Assembly (NCBI GenBank): GCA_964643985.1
Contig: CAZXUS010000015.1
Location: 1 to 25,837 of the forward strand
Direction: 5' to 3'
Source: UBA2773 sp964643985
Lineage (GTDB): Bacteria; Patescibacteriota; Minisyncoccia; Moranbacterales; DUUL01
DNA length: 25,837 nt
Shown here: in pieces, positions 8,074 to 14,304 of the stretch
Numbering within the stretch: position 1 is the first letter of the stretch
How the letters are laid out: each line of letters starts with the position of its first letter
The notes under the pieces: generated by a model
Told to the model about the DNA's origin: nothing
The model's database searches: none
Seen by the model: only the letters and a program-made list of their open reading frames with translations
Program-made: the position numbers and the translations under genes

Positions 8074-8490
8074 ATGTCAAAAAAGAAATTTTATGAAATA
8101 AAGCCCTCTTTCAGGGGGAAATTATTAGGAAATTTTTATAAAATTATCTCTGAAATAAAAAATGAACAGGATGCAAAAAATTTTCTAAAAGATTTACTAA
8201 CCCCGGGTGAATCGATAATGATTGCCTATCGGGTTGAAATAGCTCAAATGCTGTTAATAGGTTTTGGGTATGCGGATATTCAAAAAAAATTAAAAGTTAG
8301 TGCGGGCACTGTTAATAATGTCAATAAATGGTTATGCAGTGGTTTTGGCGGTTATATGAAAGAGCTCAAGAAGGCGAAAAATCAAAAACAGAGAAGACAG
8401 GTTATGCCGACGACAGAATGGGGGAAATTAAAAAAGAAATACCCAGCACATTTCCTCGTTTTTAATTTATTAGACGAAATAAAAAAGTAA
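8074..8490 (+). CDS. TrpR/YerC-like helix-turn-helix regulator
   Basis: About 138 aa from the ATG at 8074 (an in-frame ATG at 8056 would add six residues but lies inside a palindrome). The core, roughly residues 35-95 (LLTPGESIMIAYRVEIAQML, then GYADIQKKLKVSAGTVNNVN), matches the Trp-repressor superfamily as seen in YerC/YecD proteins: a helical scaffold followed by a helix-turn-helix whose recognition helix is SAGTVNNVNKWL. An extra basic C-terminal tail (about 95-138) is rich in Lys/Arg. Nothing nearby is a tryptophan gene. Identical palindromes sit directly before it and before tatD, so autoregulation and control of tatD are plausible. Confidence 0.8.
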   Translation: MSKKKFYEIKPSFRGKLLGNFYKIISEIKNEQDAKNFLKDLLTPGESIMIAYRVEIAQMLLIGFGYADIQKKLKVSAGTVNNVNKWLCSGFGGYMKELKKAKNQKQRRQVMPTTEWGKLKKKYPAHFLVFNLLDEIKK

Positions 8491-8496
8491 ATAAAT

Positions 8497-8526
8497 TTTC
8501 TATCATTCTACGTCGTATGATAGAAA
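8497..8526. promoter_or_regulatory. 30-bp palindrome, copy 2 (putative operator)
   Basis: Identical over its 30 bases to the palindrome at 8036-8065 and also followed by AT. It begins 6 bases after the stop of the TrpR-like gene and ends about 30 bases before the tatD start. Confidence 0.65.
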
Positions 8527-8555
8527 ATATTTAAGATATTTTTAACGATTATATT

Positions 8556-9332
8556 ATGATTGATACTCATGCTCATTTGGACTTTGAACAATTCGACAAC
8601 GACCGAGAAGACGCCATAAAGCGTTTTTTTAGTGAAGGTGGTCAAGCTATTTTAAATATTGGAGTAAACGAAGAAAGAAGTGAAAAAACTTTAGAAATTA
8701 CAGAAAGCTATTCGAACATTTTTGCTAGTTTGGGTTTTCATCCTAGCGAATGTCAAAATGTTGACTTGGAAAAAGTTGAAAAATATTTAAAAAAGAAATG
8801 TTTACATCCAAAGGTTCGAGCCATTGGCGAAATTGGTTTGGACTATTTTCATATTAACCAAGAAGACAATAAAAAACTTCAAAAAAAACTTTTTATTAAA
8901 CAACTAGAGATAGTTAAAAGTTTTAATTTACCAGTGGTCATTCATTGTCGAGATGCTTATGTTGATCTACTTGAAATAATTTCCCAGGCTGATTTTAGAG
9001 AGATGAAAATGGTGGTTCATTGTTTTAGTGGAAGTTCAGACGACGCCGAAAAATTTTTAAAATTTGTTAATTTAAAATTTTCTTTTACGGGAAATATAAC
9101 ATTTGTTAAAGATGAAGATGAATTATTAAAAGTGGTTGCTCTAATCCCATTGAATAGAATTATGGTGGAGACCGATTGCCCTTTTCTGGCTCCGGTGCCG
9201 AACCGAGGTAAGCGCAATGAACCAGCTTTTGTTAAATATGTAATTGAAAAAATAGCGAAAGTAAAAGGATTAAGTTTTGCGGAAGTAGAAAAGCAGACTG
9301 ATCAAAATGCAATTAATTTTTTTGGATTTTAA
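8556..9332 (+). CDS. tatD: TatD family metal-dependent DNase
   Basis: A 258-aa TIM-barrel hydrolase. The metal ligands are in place: DTHAHLDF at the N-terminus (HxH), the glutamate in GEIGLDY, VIHCRDA, VVHCFSG and the aspartate in ETDCPFLAPVP. TatD proteins are 3'-5' exonucleases or phosphoesterases of the amidohydrolase superfamily, linked to DNA repair or degradation. Length is normal. The HIT gene follows 16 bases later and is probably co-transcribed. No Shine-Dalgarno is seen before the ATG. Confidence 0.93.
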   Translation: MIDTHAHLDFEQFDNDREDAIKRFFSEGGQAILNIGVNEERSEKTLEITESYSNIFASLGFHPSECQNVDLEKVEKYLKKKCLHPKVRAIGEIGLDYFHINQEDNKKLQKKLFIKQLEIVKSFNLPVVIHCRDAYVDLLEIISQADFREMKMVVHCFSGSSDDAEKFLKFVNLKFSFTGNITFVKDEDELLKVVALIPLNRIMVETDCPFLAPVPNRGKRNEPAFVKYVIEKIAKVKGLSFAEVEKQTDQNAINFFGF

Positions 9333-9348
9333 AATTTATTATAAAAGT

Positions 9349-9735
9349 ATGAAAAAAGAAATATGCTTATTTTGTGATCGAAATAATGTTAAAAAACACT
9401 CAATCATAGCACAAAATGAATTATTTTACGCTAGATGGGATAATTTTCCAGTTTCGAAAGGTCATTCTGAGATTGTTCCTAAAAAACACATAGAATCATT
9501 TTTTGATTTGAACAAAAATGATCTGAGTTTGTTGTTCGATTTAATCAAAAAAACCAAGGAGATTGTTGTGGATAAATATAATCCTGATGCATTTAATATC
9601 GGAATTAATGAAGGCGTGGCTGCAGGTAGGACTATTCATCATCTTCATGTTCATCTTATTCCTAGATATAAAGGCGATGTAAAAAATCCAATAGGTGGAG
9701 TAAGGCATGTTATTCCAGGAAAGGGTTTTTACTAA
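9349..9735 (+). CDS. HIT (histidine triad) family protein
   Basis: A 128-aa nucleotide hydrolase or transferase of the histidine-triad superfamily, acting on nucleoside phosphoramidates or dinucleoside polyphosphates in the cytoplasm. The active-site triad is HHLHVHLIP near the C-terminus. CLFC near the N-terminus resembles half of the zinc site of bacterial HIT proteins, and NIGINEG is also conserved. I use the ATG at 9349 (MKKEICLFCDRNN); a longer frame from 9307 would overlap tatD and adds no conserved sequence. Confidence 0.92.
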   Translation: MKKEICLFCDRNNVKKHSIIAQNELFYARWDNFPVSKGHSEIVPKKHIESFFDLNKNDLSLLFDLIKKTKEIVVDKYNPDAFNIGINEGVAAGRTIHHLHVHLIPRYKGDVKNPIGGVRHVIPGKGFY

Positions 9736-9759
9736 TAGTAATAAAAATTTAAGTTAAAT

Positions 9760-9787
9760 AAAAAAACTCCTTGAAGGAGTTTTTTTA
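9760..9787. terminator. Bidirectional terminator between HIT gene and infB
   Basis: Stem ACTCCT / AGGAGT with a 3-base loop TGA, preceded by seven A and followed by seven T. It therefore works for both converging transcription units. Confidence 0.85.
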
Positions 9788-9812
9788 AATCTTTTTAAAT
9801 AGGAAGTTTTTT

Positions 9813-11612
9813 CTACTTTATTTTTCTTTTAATTTCTTCTTCTTTAAAGCAAACTAATTGATCATTAGGAAGAATTTTTACTTTACCTTTAAAAGAAATT
9901 CCGCATTCTAGACCTGATTTAACTTCGCTAACATCTTCTTTATTGTGTTGAAGCTGAACTAATTCTCCCATTCCTAAAAATTCTTTATCTCGAAAAACTT
10001 CTATTTTTTCGCCTTTGATTAGTTTACCGTCCATAACTTTTCCACCAACCACTGCTAGATTTTTAGTATTTTTAAAATTAGCCAAAACTTTTAATCGGCC
10101 CAATTCAACTTTGTTGATTTCTAAATCTAAAAGTTCAGAAATTTCACCTTTAATATCCTCAATTAGCTCATAGATAACATTGAAAGTTTTAACTTTCACT
10201 TTTGATTCAGTCAGGCTTTGATTGGCAGTGGCATTAGGATTAACATTAAAACCATAGATGATTGCCCGACTGGTTTGAGCCATTTTAACATCATTCTCAG
10301 TGATAGCACCTACTCCTTCGCTTACAAAATCAATATTAACTTCTTGCGAATCGATGGAATCGATAATTTGTTTAATGGCTTCTAGCGTGCCTTGAACATC
10401 AGTTTTGAGGATTACTGAGAGACAATTTTTTTTGGTTTCGTTGATAGTCATAATCAATTCTTTAGAACCAATTTTTCCAATTCTTCCTCCCATCTTTCCT
10501 TTTTCTTGAGCAATTTCCTTGGCAAAGCGTTTGACTTTTTTGGCGTCACTTTCAACTTGCAATAAATCATTACTTTGCGGTGTTTCTGATAAGCCAACAA
10601 TTGTCACGGGAGTAGAAGGTAAAGCCTCTTTGATATCCTTACCTGCAAAATTTTCTAGTTTTTTGATTTTGCTAATAGCGTCCCCAATAATAACGGTTTG
10701 TCCAATTTTAAGTGTTCCAGTTTTAATCAAAACTGTTGCTACGGATCCTTTGGAAGCCTCTTTGTTAGATTCAAGCACGATTCCCAAGGCGTTTCTTTCG
10801 GGATTAGCTTTAAATTCGTAATATTCAGCTAAAAATAAGATGTTTTTCAATAATTCATCTAGGCCAGTGTTTTGTTTAGCGGAAATTGCATTAAAAGGAA
10901 TTTCACCGCCGTAGCCTTCTAGCAGAAGATTGTGTTCTGCTAATTCTTGCTTAACTTTATCGATATTGGCTTCGGGTTTGTCGACTTTGTTGAGAGCTAC
11001 TATAGTTGGAATTTTGTTTTCAAGTAAAAATGCAATTACTTCCTTGGTTTGAGGTTTAACTCCATCATCAGCTGCCACTACTAAAATAGCGATATCAGCC
11101 AGAGAGGCACCTCTTTCTCTCATTCCTTGGAAAGCTTCATGACCAGGTGTGTCAATAAAAGTAATTAACTCCCCATTTTTTTTGACTTGATAAGCGCTGG
11201 TGTGCTGAGTAATTCCACCAAATTCTTGTTCCGTCACGTGCGCTTTTCGCAAAGTGTCCAGTAACGTAGTTTTCCCATGGTCAACGTGTCCTAGGATTGT
11301 GACGACCGGAGGGCGTTTTTTTAACTTGTCTTTATCTTCAGATTCTAATGCCAGGATATTTTCTAATTTTTTAGAAGTCAAAAGATCATTGGTCATCGTC
11401 AATTCTTCTGGCTGAACTTCAACTCCTAATTCTTCAGAAATAACAAAAACTGTATCATAATCAATTAGATTATTGATATTGGCCATAATTCCATTTTCCA
11501 TCAATTTTTTCAAAATTTCAGAAACGCTAATATCAAGTCGAGTAGCGAGGTCTTTGACGGTTAATTGAGCGGGAATTTTAATTGGTTCTTTTTGTTGTTC
11601 TTGATTGACCAA
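9813..11612 (-). CDS. infB: Translation initiation factor IF-2
   Basis: A 599-aa compact IF-2, the GTPase that places initiator tRNA on the ribosome. One IF2_N helical domain (VKDLATRLDISVSEILKKLM, about 19-38) is followed by the G domain: G1 GHVDHGKT (108-115), GGITQ, DTPGH (154-158), NKVD (208-211) and SAK. Domains II-IV follow and the C-terminal beta-barrel binds fMet-tRNA. The long N-terminal extension of E. coli IF-2 is absent. The start is a TTG at 11610-11612; a stop lies four codons upstream and no ATG precedes the IF2_N domain, so TTG is the likely start. No Shine-Dalgarno is visible. Confidence 0.95.
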   Translation of the reverse strand: MVNQEQQKEPIKIPAQLTVKDLATRLDISVSEILKKLMENGIMANINNLIDYDTVFVISEELGVEVQPEELTMTNDLLTSKKLENILALESEDKDKLKKRPPVVTILGHVDHGKTTLLDTLRKAHVTEQEFGGITQHTSAYQVKKNGELITFIDTPGHEAFQGMRERGASLADIAILVVAADDGVKPQTKEVIAFLLENKIPTIVALNKVDKPEANIDKVKQELAEHNLLLEGYGGEIPFNAISAKQNTGLDELLKNILFLAEYYEFKANPERNALGIVLESNKEASKGSVATVLIKTGTLKIGQTVIIGDAISKIKKLENFAGKDIKEALPSTPVTIVGLSETPQSNDLLQVESDAKKVKRFAKEIAQEKGKMGGRIGKIGSKELIMTINETKKNCLSVILKTDVQGTLEAIKQIIDSIDSQEVNIDFVSEGVGAITENDVKMAQTSRAIIYGFNVNPNATANQSLTESKVKVKTFNVIYELIEDIKGEISELLDLEINKVELGRLKVLANFKNTKNLAVVGGKVMDGKLIKGEKIEVFRDKEFLGMGELVQLQHNKEDVSEVKSGLECGISFKGKVKILPNDQLVCFKEEEIKRKIK

Positions 11613-11677
11613 ATAATTACATTAATAAATTAAAATAGTTCCATTAAAAAAATGAAGACTTTTGAATAGCCCTTCTA

Positions 11678-11706
11678 TTTATAGCAAAGATTATGCTAAA
11701 AGTCAA
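11678..11706 (-). promoter_or_regulatory. Extended -10 promoter for infB
   Basis: On the minus strand: TTGACT (11706-11701), a 17-base spacer ending in TGC, then TATAAA (11683-11678). Predicted start near 11671, giving infB a leader of about 60 bases. It lies between infB and the DUF4446 gene, so infB can be expressed on its own. Confidence 0.65.
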
Positions 11707-11719
11707 AGTTTTTTAATAT

Positions 11720-12223
11720 TTAAACCCTTCTTTTTACCATTTGATTGTTTTTTTCAATAGAAGCGATGGAAATTGCTCTTTTTTCTTCTTCGGTTAGAGG
11801 GTATTTAGTGGTTTTTCCTTTTTGAACAGCTTTAGCGTAAATTCGAACGCCTTCTCTGGAATAGAGCGAGGAAATAATGGCTCCATTATTTTCATCGTCC
11901 AAAAGGGCTAAGGAAAAACTTTGATCTCCGCCAATTTCTCGGAAAGGATTGAATCGTAATAGTCCGATTTTGTGAATACTTTTCAGCGAATGGGCTTTAA
12001 CTTCGCTAGTTTGTTGGTATAAGTCTTTGGTTTGAATAGAGAGTTCTTTGATTTTAGCATTATTGGCTAAAATAATTGGCTCCAGATCAGAACCTTTTTT
12101 GCCGTTAAAAAGCACTTTTTGATTTTTAGCTATTTTGCTAATTTTGATTTGAAGTAAAATATTCCAAATAATTAAAAATCCAATCAGGCCGGCTGAAATA
12201 TAAACAATAATTGAATTGTCCAT
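11720..12223 (-). CDS. DUF4446 family membrane-anchored protein
   Basis: A 167-aa protein with an N-terminal transmembrane helix (about 5-26), a coiled-coil-prone linker (about 27-80) and a conserved C-terminal domain. The block LLRFNPFREIGGDQSFSLAL followed by a DDENNGAIISSL segment and SREGVRIYAKAVQKGK is the DUF4446 signature, a family common in Firmicutes and Patescibacteria and without known function. The C-terminus (LTEEEKRAISIA) also fits. It is co-oriented with infB 107 bases downstream, but a separate infB promoter lies between them. Confidence 0.85.
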   Translation of the reverse strand: MDNSIIVYISAGLIGFLIIWNILLQIKISKIAKNQKVLFNGKKGSDLEPIILANNAKIKELSIQTKDLYQQTSEVKAHSLKSIHKIGLLRFNPFREIGGDQSFSLALLDDENNGAIISSLYSREGVRIYAKAVQKGKTTKYPLTEEEKRAISIASIEKNNQMVKRRV

Positions 12224-12381
12224 GATTTTTTGTTTAGTTTAATCTTGATATATAAGCTATTTTAGCAGTTTTGAAGTTTTTGAAAAGAGAAGAATTATTA
12301 GTTGCAATTAGTAATTAGTCATCAGCAATCGGTAAATTTTTTAAAAAAGTGCCAAATGTATGAACATATTACACGATTCCA

Positions 12382-12410
12382 TTGACAAAAATGATAAAGT
12401 ATGCTATGAT
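12382..12410 (+). promoter_or_regulatory. Strong extended -10 promoter of the miniprotein operon
   Basis: TTGACA at 12382-12387, 17-base spacer ending in TGC, TATGAT at 12405-12410. Predicted start near 12417, about 48 bases before the 27-codon gene. Confidence 0.75.
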
Positions 12411-12464
12411 TAAAAATTAAATTAAGAAATATTTTATTTTTGATAAATTCAAAGGGAGGGAATT

Positions 12465-12548
12465 ATGTCGGATGTAGTTTATTTGGTTTTTTTATTGGTT
12501 AGTGCAGTTATTGGGGTTGTCATTGCTATCTACCCAATAATGCTATAG
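12465..12548 (+). CDS. 27-aa hydrophobic miniprotein
   Basis: A short ORF, translated MSDVVYLVFLLVSAVIGVVI with a 7-residue tail AIYPIML. It is almost entirely one transmembrane helix. It is credible despite its size because a strong Shine-Dalgarno-like run GGGAGGG sits 4 bases before the ATG and a near-consensus promoter lies 55 bases upstream. It has no known family that I recognise. Options are a small membrane subunit working with the following 268-aa anchored protein, or a leader peptide whose translation controls the folded RNA behind it. Confidence 0.6.
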   Translation: MSDVVYLVFLLVSAVIGVVIAIYPIML

Positions 12549-12747
12549 TTTTCCGGCGGAGAACTTATCAAAGGACTCCGCTACTCAATTAAGATCATCA
12601 GTTTGGTGGTTTTATAGAGGAAAGTACTTTGAAAAACAACTTAATTGCTATTTAGGGTTAGTTCTAGAAATAGTTCTAAATAGCAGTTGAGTTTATAATA
12701 TATAAATTCCTCAGACTTAAATCTGGGGATAAAAAAGGAGAAAAGAT
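12549..12747 (+). promoter_or_regulatory. Structured leader between miniprotein and 268-aa gene
   Basis: About 200 bases with no further ORF but several stems: GCGGAG/CTCCGC (12556-12561 with 12576-12581), CAATTAAG pairing with CTTAATTG (near 12586 and 12640), TGCTATTTAG/CTAAATAGCA (12646-12655 with 12676-12685), and CCTCAGA/TCTGGGG (12709-12715 with 12722-12728). The last stem ends six bases before the AAGGAG ribosome site. I recognise no named riboswitch. The second and third stems share boundaries and could be mutually exclusive. Confidence 0.5.
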
Positions 12748-13554
12748 ATGATTTTTCAGCTTAATGATTCTGAAAGTAAACAAGTTCAATGGATTGTTTT
12801 TTTCATCTTAATTGCGGGACTTGTTTTGGCAGCGTCTTATTTATTTGGAGCGTCCAATGATCCTCGGTATGAACAAATTGAAGTGGCTGCAACGATTGAA
12901 GTGGTCAGGGAAATAATTTACGCTGGTGATAATGAAAATGATGAGGATCTTATGGTTTTTGCTAGAGAGCGGATTGAGAAAATCAGTTACGAAATGGCCA
13001 GTAAGATGGTGGAGGAAGATCCTCAAGACTATGAGACCTGGGATGTAATTCATCGCTTGCTTCCTGAGAATTCCCAGAAACCTGAAATTAGGAATTTGAA
13101 AGAGTTTGCCATAGCTAAATTTATGGAACTTCGTAGCTTAAAGGCTTCCGAATTAGCTAAAACTGCCTCGACTCTTGCGGAATGGAATCGTGTCGGAAAG
13201 TTGGCTATATATGACTCTGTTCCTTATAAAGAGTCTGCTCAATGGCTAGGAGATTACTGGCATGAAAAGGCTCGGGAATGGGCTAATCTTGCTGAAACCG
13301 CTAAAGATTGGCGGAGGGTCAATAGACACGCCAAAGATAATACGGATTTGAAAAAGTTTTCTAAATTCAAACTTTTCCAGGTTCAGGCCCAGGAACTGGC
13401 TGATATCAATTTCGATGATTTTAACCTTCTTGAAAAAAGTCACACCGAAGGCGTGACTGACGAGGAATTGAAAATGATGCCCGAGGTTGATTCTTATGTA
13501 ATCCATGCATTTTTCATGATTGCAAGGGAAGTCTTAGGGATTGAGAGGCTCTGA
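12748..13554 (+). CDS. Unrecognised anchored helical-repeat protein (268 aa)
   Basis: A 268-aa protein I do not recognise. Residues 1-13 are cytoplasmic, 14-33 form a transmembrane anchor (QWIVFFILIAGLVLAASYLF), and the rest is a soluble, all-helical-looking, tryptophan- and glutamate-rich domain. Three weakly similar units of about 40-48 residues are visible, each with an alanine-rich helix, a W at 98, 146 and 188, and a following basic/hydrophobic helix (YETWDVIHRL; AEWNRVGKLA; KDWRRVNRHA), suggesting TPR- or HEAT-like repeats. It has a strong Shine-Dalgarno (AAGGAG, 7 bases before ATG) and shares a promoter with the 27-aa gene; a terminator follows. A scaffold role at the membrane is a guess from architecture. 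Confidence 0.7.
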   Translation: MIFQLNDSESKQVQWIVFFILIAGLVLAASYLFGASNDPRYEQIEVAATIEVVREIIYAGDNENDEDLMVFARERIEKISYEMASKMVEEDPQDYETWDVIHRLLPENSQKPEIRNLKEFAIAKFMELRSLKASELAKTASTLAEWNRVGKLAIYDSVPYKESAQWLGDYWHEKAREWANLAETAKDWRRVNRHAKDNTDLKKFSKFKLFQVQAQELADINFDDFNLLEKSHTEGVTDEELKMMPEVDSYVIHAFFMIAREVLGIERL

Positions 13555-13580
13555 AGATTTTTTCACTTAAAAGATAAAAG

Positions 13581-13615
13581 TCCCCTGATCGGATAATTTC
13601 GGTCAGGGGCTTTTT
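13581..13615 (+). terminator. Terminator of the 268-aa gene
   Basis: Stem CCCCTGA / TCAGGGG (13582-13588 with 13603-13609), extended inward by TC/GG, followed by CTTTTTG. It closes the miniprotein operon just before the RNase P promoter. Confidence 0.85.
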
Positions 13616-13652
13616 GTTGCTAAGAATTACAGACTTTCTAACTAGCTTACGT

Positions 13653-13681
13653 TTGACATTTTGATTGAATAATGCTATGGT
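13653..13681 (+). promoter_or_regulatory. Extended -10 promoter of RNase P RNA
   Basis: TTGACA at 13653-13658, 17-base spacer ending in TGC, TATGGT at 13676-13681. Predicted start near 13688, so the primary transcript carries about 65 bases ahead of the mature RNA. Confidence 0.7.
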
Positions 13682-13694
13682 TTAAAGGTTTAAG

Positions 13695-13815
13695 GGGGCT
13701 GTTTCCAAGTACATTTTTGTAGTAAAAAGGGTATTCGGAAATAGTTCTTTAAGGAAGTTATTTGAAGTAGTTTCTAGCAACCACCTCGTTATATTTAGGG
13801 ATTGGAAACAGTCCC
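13695..13815. repeat. Inverted repeat overlapping the RNase P RNA 5' domain
   Basis: GGGGCTGTTTCCAA at 13695-13708 is complementary, with one G-T wobble, to TTGGAAACAGTCCC at 13802-13815. These ends match those of the hairpin repeat at 20759-20846 (GGGACTGTTT...GGAAACAGTCCC). The right arm falls inside the RNase P RNA, in what appears to be the P3 hairpin; the left arm lies in the leader. Confidence 0.55.
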
Positions 13816-14209
13816 ATTTAATATAGAGGGAAGGAAAGTCTGGACACCAATTGGATATTGGTTCGCCAAAAATCCAGAGGGTAGTTGATAACGTCAACTA
13901 AATTGTTTGTGAAAACAATTTCAGGAAAGTGCCGCAGAGACGATACTAGTCCGCCTTTGGCGGATGAAAGGTGAAAAGTGAATTAGTTTAGTGATTTTGA
14001 TTTATTGAAATCACCATAATTCTCAGTCGTCGGTGACGGCGATATGTGGTAAACCCTGCCTGGTGCAAGATCGTACTCTTTGCTTAATTGCGAAGTTTGT
14101 ATTGCTAGAGCCTGCAAGTAATTGTTGGCTAAGATAAATGGTTGTATGGTTTTACTTTGGTAAAACTTAACAGGATCCAGCTTATTAGAGACTGCTTCAA
14201 ATAGCTTCC
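13753..14209 (+). ncRNA. rnpB: RNase P RNA
   Basis: The catalytic RNA that matures tRNA 5' ends. Conserved landmarks in order: GAAGGAAAGTCTGG (CR-I), GTGCCGCAGAGACGATAC, GGTAAACCCTGCCTGGTGCA with the following AGATC, the GAGCCTGCAAGTAATTG block with GGCTAAGATAAATGG, and the 3' signature ACAGGATCCAGCTTAT. P1 is formed by TATTTGAAGTAGTTTCTA (from 13760) and TAGAGACTGCTTCAAATA; pairing continues outward through GGAAG/CTTCC and further, so P1 is unusually long. P2 is GCAACCAC with ATGGTTGT. The exact ends are estimates from P1; the mature RNA could be a little shorter. Confidence 0.92.
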
Positions 14210-14246
14210 TTGAATTGAAATATGTATTTAAATTAAAATTAATTTC

Positions 14247-14275
14247 TTGCCTTTAAAGTAGATTTTTATTAGAAT
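14247..14275 (+). promoter_or_regulatory. Candidate promoter of the sugar-phosphate transferase gene
   Basis: TTGCCT at 14247-14252, 17-base spacer, TAGAAT at 14270-14275, 30 bases before the start codon. It follows the RNase P RNA 3' end directly. Confidence 0.45.
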
Positions 14276-14304
14276 AAAGTAGTAATTACTTTTGTCACAG
14301 ATCA

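Noticed and set aside
9307..9348. Longer N-terminus for the HIT protein
   Set aside because: It would overlap tatD and adds no conserved residues; ATG at 9349 starts the conserved domain.
12549..12747. Known riboswitch class
   Set aside because: I could not match the stems or conserved loops to any named class, so it is listed only as a structured leader.
13682..13897. 71-codon open frame on the minus strand
   Set aside because: It lies opposite the RNase P RNA 5' domain and its leader.
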